IMG/VR virus record: IMGVR_UViG_3300049222_000174 | Span: 1-35,896 of that record | DNA length: 35,896 nucleotides | DNA from: a virus | Reading direction: 5' to 3' (one strand) | Notes under the pieces: generated by a model | Database searches by the model: none | What the model was told of the DNA's origin: nothing | The model's input: the letters and a program-made list of their open reading frames with translations, nothing else | Shown here: positions 8,887 through 17,700 of the stretch, one piece after another | Numbering within the stretch: the first letter of the stretch is position 1 | How the letters are laid out: each line of letters begins with the position of its first letter | Translations under genes and position numbers: made by a program

Positions 8887-10466
8887 TAAGAAAACACCAC
8901 CACTTCTTTGTAGCGGGTTAACAGTTCTTCTGCTTCTTTTCTAAACAATTGAATCTTAGAACCCAAGTCAACATTCTGCGAGCCCTCTGGTATCAAGACG
9001 CTGCGGTCATCTGATAGTAGTAAATCAGCCGCTACCATCTTAGTAGCAGCCTCTTCTATAGCCTTCTCAAGATATCTTTCGCCATATATGTAAGATACCT
9101 TAACAGAGTTGTGTTCAAAGAAAGGATATGAATTATTGAAGTAAATTATACCCATTTCTGAATCAATCCACCAATCACGCAGTCTCGCTTGGTCACCACT
9201 AGAGGAGCCGCCTTGTAAATCGAGTTGAAGCAAGTGCTGAGTAATAGTTCCACTAGGCGCTAGTGAACCTACTACAATTCCACAATCTTCGAATGCAGTA
9301 GCAGTAACTCTTCCATAACGAACTATATTGGTTCCGTCTGTAAATACACCTGCTTTAGCAAACCCAGCCGTACTGTCTACAGTTACTACACTACCTAACA
9401 CGCTAGCAACTGTAGCGGTGTTCGTAGTAACTTGTGTAAAATTTATATCAGTAGAATTGCTGACTATGCTACAAACTTCACCTGCTTTAGTCTGTTTCAT
9501 ACTAGTGACTTTCAATTCTCCACTACCATAGTCAGAGTTAGCACTCGCAAAAAATTCATTATGGACATTTGCTGCAACATTGTTTGAGCCTTCTGGATAA
9601 AAAATAGGTATGAATGTTGAAATTGACTTTCCTACTCTGTCTTCGTTGTTAATCAAATCAGCAAGGCTTTGTGCAGCGCTGATTTTGTCAGTAGCAACTG
9701 ACCACTTTAATCCGCTTGTTCCTGCCGAACTTAAAGACTCAGCCTCTAATTTTGCTGCACTGCCGTTACCGGGTGATAATACGATTGATTTACCTGCAAG
9801 TGTTCTAACATCATCTGGTAATTGTATACGAACCTCAGCGCCACATATCTCTCTATAGTCTTCACCTTGCCACATTTCTATCCTAAGCATTTGTTGAACA
9901 TTTCTAAACAATAAAGGCGTAGTACCAACATAGTCAGTAAAGTATCTGCGTCTGTATGGTTTGTATGTATCAAAGTTTAGGTATTCCGCCGAGACTAGAT
10001 AAGGTCTCCAAGCATTATGAGTGATGTTGTCAATGCGGTCTTGTACTTCTTTGATTCTAGTCTCTACGGTAGAGCGCTTCATGCCACGAGTTTTACCATT
10101 AGTAAATGATGCTAAGTTCTGTACATACCCATTGTCTGTAGTTTCGTAAAGGCCGGGATTTATCGAACCGATAAATGATAACTTCACACCACTTGCTGTA
10201 GAGGTTATGCTTGTTATTGGTCTTTCTACCCCTAACGGGTCAGCATCGCTGTAAATTAATATTGTATCTCCAGCCGAAAATCCAATGTTTCTGTAATCTC
10301 CGCCTGTAACAAACACTGCATTTGCCTCTGCATTTGCAGACATTAGTACTGCTTCACTAGGGCCTATGCCAAGTAAGTCTGCAACTTTTTGAGCAGTAGT
10401 GTAGACTATTGCATCAGGGTCGAAAGGTCGAGTCTCAGGCTCTCCGGGTGAAAATACTACAGGCAT
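8886..10466 (-). CDS. Probable head-tail connector/adaptor with large insertion
   Basis: 526 residues, ATG after AGGGGATGA. The N-terminus contains 'TTAQKVADLLGIGPSE', a helical start typical of adaptors that dock on the portal. The last 70 residues are a helix bundle: 'EKAIEEAATKMVAADLLLSD' and 'KEAEELLTRYKE'. Between them is a long beta-rich, Ser/Thr/Gly-rich region with no recognised fold. The placement after the capsid cluster and before the terminator supports a first neck protein (gp6/gp15 type). It is several times longer than normal (100-200 residues), so the middle may be an exposed collar or whisker domain. Fairly confident it is a neck protein, less so on details. Confidence 0.6.
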   Translation of the reverse strand: MPVVFSPGEPETRPFDPDAIVYTTAQKVADLLGIGPSEAVLMSANAEANAVFVTGGDYRNIGFSAGDTILIYSDADPLGVERPITSITSTASGVKLSFIGSINPGLYETTDNGYVQNLASFTNGKTRGMKRSTVETRIKEVQDRIDNITHNAWRPYLVSAEYLNFDTYKPYRRRYFTDYVGTTPLLFRNVQQMLRIEMWQGEDYREICGAEVRIQLPDDVRTLAGKSIVLSPGNGSAAKLEAESLSSAGTSGLKWSVATDKISAAQSLADLINNEDRVGKSISTFIPIFYPEGSNNVAANVHNEFFASANSDYGSGELKVTSMKQTKAGEVCSIVSNSTDINFTQVTTNTATVASVLGSVVTVDSTAGFAKAGVFTDGTNIVRYGRVTATAFEDCGIVVGSLAPSGTITQHLLQLDLQGGSSSGDQARLRDWWIDSEMGIIYFNNSYPFFEHNSVKVSYIYGERYLEKAIEEAATKMVAADLLLSDDRSVLIPEGSQNVDLGSKIQLFRKEAEELLTRYKEVVVFS

Positions 10467-10510
10467 ATGTCATCCCCTTAACTAAGCCATGACACGATAC
10501 ATGATTAAAT

Positions 10511-10795
10511 CTACTGCTCTTTCACTCCCAGATTGAATTCCATCTGCTTGCCGCATGTTCTACACTTATCGACCCAACAGAAGTAAAGCATACCGCAACT
10601 TTTGCATCGTGTGCCGCTACCGATGTTCAGTACATCACCAGCGTTCTTGTTACGGTTGCGCTGCTTCATAGTAAACCCAGCAAGTGGGTTGTCTTCGTTA
10701 GTTCTAACAGAAGCACCGTAAGACTCGTCTAGCCTGATGCCACGCTTCTGCAAGCGCTTTATGTCATCAAGACCAAGGTTACCAAAAGATTCCAT
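10511..10795 (-). CDS. Small zinc-ribbon protein near the capsid cluster
   Basis: 94 residues, with an AAGGTGG ribosome site just before the ATG. The C-terminal third carries CKSCG, ten residues, then CRTCG: a C-x2-C...C-x2-C zinc ribbon. The N-terminal two thirds is basic and polar (KRLQKRGIRLDES, MKQRNRNKN). The gene lies between a 57-residue protein and the connector gene. Zinc ribbons of this type can bind nucleic acid or stabilise a small structural protein; which applies here cannot be told from the sequence. Confidence 0.65.
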   Translation of the reverse strand: MESFGNLGLDDIKRLQKRGIRLDESYGASVRTNEDNPLAGFTMKQRNRNKNAGDVLNIGSGTRCKSCGMLYFCWVDKCRTCGKQMEFNLGVKEQ

Positions 10796-10804
10796 TCAAC
10801 CACC

Positions 10805-10978
10805 TTAAGATGTGGTTACGAATATGTAGATGTTACCAAGTATAACTTGAGGGTCAGCAGAAACGCATGTGTTACCACCTATAGCAGTGCTTATTGCAGT
10901 TTGTATAGTGGTTTTTCCACTACTAGTGTTAAAGTCTGCCTGTGCAAACGGGCCAAGTATCGTTACTGTTGTTGCCAA
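10805..10978 (-). CDS. 57-residue small capsid-cluster protein, TTG start
   Basis: A short gene filling what would otherwise be a 200-base gap. It starts with TTG at 10978, preceded by AAGGTGAT at five bases, and ends with TAA at 10805. The product begins MATTVTILGPFAQADF and ends NIYIFVTTS; it is Thr/Ala/Gly-rich and beta-like, with one Cys. It resembles in composition the two neighbouring decoration-like proteins at 11008-11292 and 11735-12148. Good ribosome site, tight packing and composition support it as real. The role is probably a minor capsid or decoration protein, by position only. Confidence 0.6.
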   Translation of the reverse strand: MATTVTILGPFAQADFNTSSGKTTIQTAISTAIGGNTCVSADPQVILGNIYIFVTTS

Positions 10979-11007
10979 TCAAATCACCTTCTGCTGGGTG
11001 AAACGCC

Positions 11008-11292
11008 TTAATTACGGGGACCTATAGCAAACCATGTGCCTGCTTCACGAGCCGGAGTTTTTAATGTTAATGTTGTTCCACTAATTAACGCAAACGGCCC
11101 TGCGGTACCTGCACTTTGGGCCGAAGTAGATAAATCAGTATTAGCACCACATACGACTATTTTTGCCAATAAGTCAGAAAGGTCTATGTTTCCTCCTGTA
11201 TCACTGATGCCTTCGTTTTTAAATGTCCCAGTAACCATCAATAAGTTACCTAATGTATGAGGTCTTGTGTCTACTGTGCTTAAAAATGCCAT
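11008..11292 (-). CDS. Small decoration-like capsid protein
   Basis: 94 residues with an ATG overlapping the TAA of the previous gene (TAATG). It reads 'RPHTLGNLLMVTGTFKNEG', then 'DLSDLLAKIVVCGANTDLS', and ends 'TLTLKTPAREAGTWFAIGP'. This layout is familiar from small phage proteins that follow the major capsid gene, where a 'GNLxxxxGTF' opening is followed by a single beta barrel-like domain. It shares 'I-V-CG-N' and 'LT' plus a terminal aromatic strand with the protein at 11735-12148, so the two may be paralogues. Probable capsid-surface decoration or stabilising protein. Confidence 0.55.
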   Translation of the reverse strand: MAFLSTVDTRPHTLGNLLMVTGTFKNEGISDTGGNIDLSDLLAKIVVCGANTDLSTSAQSAGTAGPFALISGTTLTLKTPAREAGTWFAIGPRN

Positions 11293-11723
11293 TATTCTTC
11301 AACTCCGTCTGTTTCTACGATAGTGTCTTCGACTATAACCTTTTCTACCACTTCTTCTGCTACAGGCTCAGGAGCGACCTCCTCAACCACTGGCTCTGGT
11401 GCCGGTGGATTGAGTGTGGTCTTTACCTTGTCCAAGAGTTTTGCTTTAGTAGCATACCCTTTGATAGATACTCCTTTCTCTTTTAGCCATCCTGTGATAT
11501 CCTTCTTAGTCCAACCTTCGTCAGGTAGTCCGTCGTTTCCTTCGTCTACCGTGACACCTTCGTCGCCTTCTATGAGTAGATTCTTAGGACCCTTTTGTCT
11601 TGTCCAGTGTCTGTATTTGTCCAGCCACTCTTGGGAAACTTCTCTAACTTCGCCACGATGCATTTCTGTGTCGTCTCGTAATTTGAGATAAGGGTTAGAA
11701 CCTATGTAGGTTATCTTGGGCAA
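11292..11723 (-). CDS. HeH/SAP-like domain protein of the capsid cluster
   Basis: 143 residues with a TTG start preceded by GAGGTGA six bases away. The N-terminal 50 residues begin MPKITYIGSNPYLKL and are beta-like. The middle shows a two-helix motif typical of HeH/SAP-like domains: 'WTKKDITGWLKEKGV' followed by 'GYATKAKLLDKV'. The C-terminus is a Pro/Glu/Val-rich acidic tail (PEPVVEEVAPEPV). HeH and SAP motifs commonly contact DNA, and proteins like this often lie between the capsid gene and the connector genes in tailed phages. Role likely in head completion or DNA contact; inferred. Confidence 0.6.
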   Translation of the reverse strand: MPKITYIGSNPYLKLRDDTEMHRGEVREVSQEWLDKYRHWTRQKGPKNLLIEGDEGVTVDEGNDGLPDEGWTKKDITGWLKEKGVSIKGYATKAKLLDKVKTTLNPPAPEPVVEEVAPEPVAEEVVEKVIVEDTIVETDGVEE

Positions 11724-11734
11724 GTTTCCTCACC

Positions 11735-12148
11735 TCAAGAACAGATTACCCACAAATTCATAGGAACTACTGGTGTACCACCTGCGGTAAATGTTAACGA
11801 ATCGTTGGTGTTTGTCTCTGTGCTAATTACTGCACCGACACCCGCTAATCCTCCGTTAGAACCACATATTACTGCGTGTATCTTACTTGCTCCGCCGCCA
11901 ATAGTTGCGACATCACCTGTTGCCATTACTGTAGTTACTTGGAAACATGCTAGTTTAAGTCCCGGTGCCGCTTTTCCATCTGCGTTAGATGCGTTAAAGC
12001 CTGTTAGTGAACCCGGATAAGAACCACCTGAGTTTCCATCTAGCCAGTTTGTATCACTGCCTATTGTTCCTGCATATAATTCCAACTCAAATAAGTTTTC
12101 GTATACACCTGCGTCTCCTGATTTTTTGGTTAATGTTATTGCTGCCAT
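11735..12148 (-). CDS. Small decoration-like protein after the capsid gene
   Basis: 137 residues; ATG with GGAGATGAT upstream. It begins MAAITLTKKSGDAGVYENLF and is Gly/Ala/Thr-rich and beta-like, with 'SKIHAVICGSNGG' and a terminal 'NLWVICS' strand. It is the first gene downstream of the major capsid gene, where decoration proteins that cement the HK97 lattice are usually encoded. The central 'ICGSN' and terminal strands resemble 'VCGAN' and 'WFAIGP' in the 94-residue gene at 11008-11292, suggesting divergence from a common ancestor. Assignment is by position and fold-like composition. Confidence 0.55.
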   Translation of the reverse strand: MAAITLTKKSGDAGVYENLFELELYAGTIGSDTNWLDGNSGGSYPGSLTGFNASNADGKAAPGLKLACFQVTTVMATGDVATIGGGASKIHAVICGSNGGLAGVGAVISTETNTNDSLTFTAGGTPVVPMNLWVICS

Positions 12149-12187
12149 ATTTAATCATCTCCTAATATTTTATTCTCCATGTTATCC

Positions 12188-13357
12188 TCATTGAAGGTCA
12201 CGAATTGAACCTTGTCCTCCAAAGAAAGTTGTCCATACTTCACCCATTGTTCGGTAAAGTCCCTCTTGACCGAGGCGGTTAATGGCGAATGGGTCTCCAG
12301 TTTCAATTCCAGACTCAAAGTATTGAGTTGGTTTTGCAGTACTGTAGTACAAGTAATCAGTGTCTAGCATGTAAACTCTGCTAATTCCGTCTCCTTCGAC
12401 ATCCTTAGATGGAATGATTGGTACACCATTGTAAGTTGCTACAATGAAACCTGCTTCCATACCCGGTACACCTTTTACACCGTTGTAAGTTGGTACAACA
12501 CGCTTCTCTTCCATGAATCTTTGTTGACTTTGTAGTAGTTGTTGAAGTCTCATCAAAGTATCATATCCAGTTAGCATAACCTTTGGATTTCCACCTCTCT
12601 GCCAAATCTTTCTGAATAGTTCATCAAAGTGGTCGAGAGATAGAGTTCTGTTGGTAGGAGTACCAGAAACACCGTTAACCGACATCTCAGCGTTAGCCCA
12701 TGATGCGTTAGCCTCACGGTCTATTGAATAGATATCTAAGTCAGTTGCTGCGCTGAGGTGACCTGTTCCGTCTGCGATTGCACTTGTGCTGGTAGTTAGA
12801 GAGCCAGCGTGACCAGCGGTGACACGGTCAAGTGACTCGATATCATTACCTGCTGGGTTGTCGGCATCTCTAAGTAGCATTTTGTTAATCATCTCTGCGT
12901 GGTGCTTACCCATTTCTTCTTTCAAAACTGAGCGAATGTCACCTAGACCGTCATCCTTGTCGTTAAGGAAGATTGCTACTTCAGACATGTCGAATGAGTG
13001 AGCAACGGTTTTTGGCTTTGCTGCAACATTTTGGAAAGTTGGCTTTTGAGTTTCAGGTAGAGTACCGTTCTCTGCAATTCCACCGCCAACGGTAGCAGAA
13101 GGCTTAGCGGTTACTACACGCCATCCGCTTCTGTCCCATGGCTTCTTAGGTAGGATAGAGAAAGCGTTGAACTCTTGGTTCAACTGACTCCATACTTTTC
13201 TACCGTAGATTGCTTGGTATGTTCCTGCTGTTGTGCTCAATAGAGGAGCATCTGCTTTCAATAGTTCTGAACCAGAGTAGGAATATCCCATGCTTTGTCC
13301 AGCACCGTAGTAGTAGCGCTCCATATCATTTACTGTTCTCATATAATTTCTTGCCAT
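12188..13357 (-). CDS. Major capsid protein, HK97 type
   Basis: 389 residues with the strongest ribosome site in the window (AAGGAGG, seven bases before ATG), as expected for the most abundant virion protein. It directly follows the protease-scaffold gene. Features of an HK97-fold shell protein include a short N-terminal arm, a 'KKPWDRSGWRVVTAKPSATVGG' region opening the core, the 'NGTLPETQKPTFQNVAAKPKTVAHSF' E-loop-like stretch, and a late 'YYSTAKPTQYFESGIETGDPF' P-domain segment (residue strings shortened here). The N-terminal arm of about 34 residues ends at L32-L-K-A-D36, a motif shared with the protease and the giant protein. No long delta domain is fused; scaffold function sits in the protease gene instead. 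Confidence 0.85.
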   Translation of the reverse strand: MARNYMRTVNDMERYYYGAGQSMGYSYSGSELLKADAPLLSTTAGTYQAIYGRKVWSQLNQEFNAFSILPKKPWDRSGWRVVTAKPSATVGGGIAENGTLPETQKPTFQNVAAKPKTVAHSFDMSEVAIFLNDKDDGLGDIRSVLKEEMGKHHAEMINKMLLRDADNPAGNDIESLDRVTAGHAGSLTTSTSAIADGTGHLSAATDLDIYSIDREANASWANAEMSVNGVSGTPTNRTLSLDHFDELFRKIWQRGGNPKVMLTGYDTLMRLQQLLQSQQRFMEEKRVVPTYNGVKGVPGMEAGFIVATYNGVPIIPSKDVEGDGISRVYMLDTDYLYYSTAKPTQYFESGIETGDPFAINRLGQEGLYRTMGEVWTTFFGGQGSIRDLQ

Positions 13358-13364
13358 TCATATT

Positions 13365-13370
13365 CCTCCT
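13365..13370 (-). promoter_or_regulatory. Strong ribosome-binding site of the capsid gene
   Basis: AGGAGG on the minus strand, seven bases before the ATG at 13357, overlapping the stop of the protease gene. It is the longest purine-rich match here and agrees with high expression of the major capsid protein. Confidence 0.65.
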
Positions 13371-14779
13371 TAGTTGTTAAATACACTCCCTGCGAGTCGG
13401 TGGACTTCGTCCCAACTCATGCTTCCAAGTACCTCAGTAGATGGGATTTCTACATTAGCCATATCACTGCTCTTACGAATCGTTGATTCTGGAGCAGCGC
13501 TTGAAATGTTGTCAATTCTGTTACTCAAGTCAGATAGGGCCTTTTCGATGTTAGCAAGTGGTGTTCTTGCGTCAAAGGAAGCGGCTTCTCTTGCTTGTGC
13601 TTCTGAAGTGAGTTCTTTGTTTAGTCTGTCAGCAAATACGCCGCTTAGGCTGTGCTTGAATTGTTCTTCAAGAGCCGCTGCTTTGTAAACTTCGTAGGCC
13701 GCTTCTACATCAGTAGGAGAAACTACACTTGGGTGTAAATAGCCTTTTGCTACTTTTCCGCCGCCACCGGAATTAATTTTACCGATTGCGCCAGTTGATG
13801 GGTTTCCGCCTTCTTGGGCACGACCCTTAACTTGTCCAGCGAAGTAGTCAGCACCGTCACCAATTGCTTCTGGTGTGCTACCTAGGTTGGCTTTAGAGAC
13901 ATTATCAAAATGATGTCTTGCGCCACCGATGTCAACACCTTGTGATTTCAAAGTATTTTCCATCCAGTTCAGGTATTCACTAGAAATGACATCGGAATAT
14001 TCTCCTTTTGCCATGTCTTCTTTGTGCTCAGCACCGTACATCTTTTCTTCTTCGTCTTTATCGGCCATTTCTTTCGCCTCGTCTTTTTCGTCTTTATCGT
14101 CTTTCTTGTCTTCCAAGTGTTCTTTAAGACCTGCTGGCATCTCGCCCTTCTCCATTGCGTCAAGGCGGCCATTCAATCTGTCTAGTACACTTGACAATTC
14201 AGTCATTGCATCTGTTTCTGTCATATCAGTATCCTCCTTCAATATACGGAATGTCGCCTCCGGGTTTATACCTTTCTCACAAATAGTAACCTCATGTAGT
14301 TCCAGTTTGGAAATTTCAGTGTAATCGCCATGACTGGCATCACTCTTTCGCATTCTCTTGAATGCTTGTCCTCCAATACTGAAACCTCTAAGGGCTCCTT
14401 TGCGAATTTCTTTGGCAACTTCTCTTGCCTTTTCTATGTCGTCTCGTAGTTTAATGACTACGAACATACCAGCATCATCGACACCGGATTTCCAAACTCT
14501 ACCATCAGAGTCAGTATATTGTGGAATAACGCTTCCAACCTGTATGTTAGAGTGAGCAAGTTGTACATTTCGGTAACCGTCTGCTTTCATAAAGTCACCA
14601 AAAGCATTTTTCAAAGCGCCTCTAGTAATCAAATCTCCTTGCTTGTCTACCATCTCAACAGATGCGTATCCAGCGATTACCAAGTCATTATCAGCCTTGA
14701 TTAAATTGATGCTACCATTGTGAGTAACCGGGGAGGTTCTCAGCATCGAACTGGCTGTCATCGTTTCTATAGACGACAC
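13370..14779 (-). CDS. Prohead maturation protease fused to scaffold-like C-terminus
   Basis: 469 residues from a GTG at 14779, with no strong ribosome site seen. Residues about 25-185 match the HK97 prohead protease (S78-type) pattern: 'VIAGYASVEMVDKQGDLI', a catalytic His in 'NVQLAHSN' (H76), and a catalytic Ser in 'GALRGFSIGG' (S134). Residues 190-300 are a charged coiled-coil with a Lys/Asp/Glu-rich stretch, and the remainder is helical, like a scaffold. The final 18 residues contain SMSWDEVHRLA, a motif recurring in the 123-residue protein at 20780-21151. It would assemble inside the prohead with the capsid protein, then cleave itself and its partners. The gene directly precedes the major capsid gene. 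Confidence 0.85.
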   Translation of the reverse strand: MSSIETMTASSMLRTSPVTHNGSINLIKADNDLVIAGYASVEMVDKQGDLITRGALKNAFGDFMKADGYRNVQLAHSNIQVGSVIPQYTDSDGRVWKSGVDDAGMFVVIKLRDDIEKAREVAKEIRKGALRGFSIGGQAFKRMRKSDASHGDYTEISKLELHEVTICEKGINPEATFRILKEDTDMTETDAMTELSSVLDRLNGRLDAMEKGEMPAGLKEHLEDKKDDKDEKDEAKEMADKDEEEKMYGAEHKEDMAKGEYSDVISSEYLNWMENTLKSQGVDIGGARHHFDNVSKANLGSTPEAIGDGADYFAGQVKGRAQEGGNPSTGAIGKINSGGGGKVAKGYLHPSVVSPTDVEAAYEVYKAAALEEQFKHSLSGVFADRLNKELTSEAQAREAASFDARTPLANIEKALSDLSNRIDNISSAAPESTIRKSSDMANVEIPSTEVLGSMSWDEVHRLAGSVFNN

Positions 14780-14792
14780 TCATACTATTTAA

Positions 14793-17700
14793 CTAAGTAC
14801 GGAAAACAGCAGAGTCCTCTGTTATTTCCAAAACACCCTCGTCTGTAGGCACAGTCATGTGCTTAGGCTTGTCTTTTGCCTCAGTTTCTTCATCTATAGA
14901 AGAATCTTCTTCCATATCCCTAACATCGTAATCAGGCATTGTCTTTTTGTCATGTAAATTAGTAGGCCCCATAGGTGATTCTATAGGTGTAGCGTAGTCT
15001 ATACCTAGTCCCTTAGTACCACTACTTGATTGGCCTACAGCGCCCACTCCACTTTTAAGTAACTTTTCTACTAACTGTAAGCCCTTGACAAGCACTTTTT
15101 CTTTTTCTTGCTTAGCCCACCATTCAGAATCTTTAATTTTCTTAGGAGGTATGAGGGGCTTTCCTTGACCTTCTGTTTCGTGAACCTCAGCCTTATCTTC
15201 TTGCTCTTCGGCAGGTGCGGCTATCTGCACATCAGCCTTGAGCAACGCACCAGCGACTGGTGCCCAGTAAGGCCTTTGACTTTCGGACATGCGAACCAAA
15301 TAACCATTAGATGCCAACGGACTGTGCGCTGTCCAAGACTGTCCTGACTGTGTACACTTGTATACAACATCGCCCTGTGGCATAACTACTCTTATACCGC
15401 TACCTGCTCTATAGACTTCGCACAGCCATTGGGAATCTTCTGCTTTAGCAAGTAATCCCAGAGTTTCTTGACTAACAAGTCCTTCTCCCTCAGCCTCTTC
15501 TTCAATCTTAGAGCCAGTTACGGTAAACAACTTCTGTCCTTCGGCTGTTTCTGATTCACCTACATTACTGACATTGACTCTAACATGGTCACCCTCGTTA
15601 TACTTTTCATCACTGTCAAATGCAGCACCAACATCCATGTAAGTCTCACCGTCAGACTCCACTGCCCTATCACCTAACTCTTCGTCTTTAGTAATTGGAC
15701 CAGTACCTAATCGATAGGTGTAAGGACCGTTGCCTCTTCTTTCTAATACTCTAAGCACAACATCATTGCCCGGACTAAGAAGCACCCACTTAGGATGGCG
15801 TAGTTCACCAGCCATGTAGGTTGACTTGGCATCACGAAGTAACAACTTCTCATTTTCTTTCTGTAAATCCTCTACTGTAACTTTGAGACCAGCATCGTCT
15901 GTAAGCCTTGTATCGCTAGCGCTCGGAACATGTACATTCTCAACGCCTTCCAAACCACCTCTAAGTATCTTGATTCGGTCATCTATTGGCACATCGTGTA
16001 CTTCTTTATCGTCATACTTGAGAACATCAAAGATGTAGTAGCCCTCTTCAGTCTTGAATACATCTAAATGATAATCGTTATCAGTTACTTTCTTGAAGTT
16101 ACTCTTGTCTTCGTCTGACAAAGTAAAGTTAGTCGAAGTAACATCATCATCTTCTTTCTTGACAAAGCCTCTTTCACCTTCTGGCATAACAGATACTATC
16201 CAGTCGCCTGTAAAACCACGCAGATGTTCGAGGTCACCCAAATCAAAAATACGATGCATCGGTTGTAGGATAGGAACGCCTTTACCTATCTCTTTGCGGA
16301 TAATGTCAGGATTAGTAAGTGTTGCTAGGTTGACATCTTCTGACATAGCAATCGTGTTAGTTTCATTTCTACCATGCTTAAATTGAGCCGGAAAATGCTC
16401 TTCTATGTTGTATTTTTCCCAATCAGTTCCATATAAAACATCAGTCAAACCTGCTCCCCTCCATATAGCCATTGTCGGTTGAACTAACCTATCTCGTATA
16501 GGTTCAGGTAGTGGGATTATATCTATCTTCCCGTCTTTACCTATCTTGTAATCAAAGGTAATAGGGACATTGTGACCGAACTCCATCCGATAAAGCGGTG
16601 CATTGTAAGTCGAAGCCACTATGTTGTGAGCATTTGGTCCAACTGGTTCTATCGGTTTAGTGACTCGACCACTCAGTCTAGCGGTGACTGCGGCAGGAGC
16701 AGCGCCCGGCTCGATGAACGGGTCGCTATAAATCAAAGAGTCAAGAGTTTGTTGTGCTCTGTAAGACTTACCAGTGCTTGCGAAATGTTTACCCTTTCTA
16801 TAAGATTCGCCGTATTTTTCAGCGTGTTTATCCTGTAACATTCTTTTGGTATCTTTGTCTAATACTAGACTAGCATTAATCATCTTCGCTTTGAAATTTT
16901 TAATATCATTTTGAACCTTATTACGCTTAGGGCCAGTAAATGCTTTACTCTCTAATCCCTGCAAAGCCGCCAATTTTTCTTTGAAGTGGTCATGCACCCT
17001 TTCATCAGGATTGACAGCGTGATGTATGTCGAAACCCATTTGATAATTTCTTTCGTCGACACCAGCCTTTTCTGCACCACCCATACCTCTTCTATGCGGT
17101 ACTAATGCGTTTCTTAAATTGTTAACCATGGTGATTAAGTTACTAGTATCTTCATTGTCGAAGCCTCTAGTCTTCCTCATTTGTTCAAGCGTCGCACCAA
17201 AGTCAGCATCTGGTGTATCAAAATGATGCTTAGCAAAATTACCAATTGTCTGTATAGGCATGCTGAAATTTAACAATTCTTCTCTTAACCCTTGTTGCTG
17301 TAAATCATTTATGTAGGGAGATATGATGTCTTGATAAAAATGCCTCATAGTTTCCTGAGTGTGGTAATCTTCTGGGTCCATTCCTAACTTTTCAGCCAAC
17401 CCCCCTAAGTATCTATCAAGGTTATTGTCACCACCTGCTCTAATAAAGTCCTGTAGACTAAAAACAACATCACTATTATGGGCAAAGTCTTTCGCTTTTT
17501 CTGCAATCGGATTGAAATTTTCATTCATCTCTTTTTCATCATACTCGTCTCTGGATGTGAGTGAACTCAAGCCGTGTGCTTCTGAGGGGGCTTGATGAAG
17601 ATAATCATTTAGCATTCGAGCAAACTGTCTTAGGTTACCCTCGATTATGTCAGGGGGTAGACTTCTATCAAATAATTCTGGAAACTCAGCGGCTTTTTGT

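Noticed and set aside
13929-14324. Plus-strand Ser-rich frame of 131 residues
   Set aside because: A shadow of the Lys/Glu/Asp-rich coiled coil of the protease-scaffold gene read backwards; there is no independent support.
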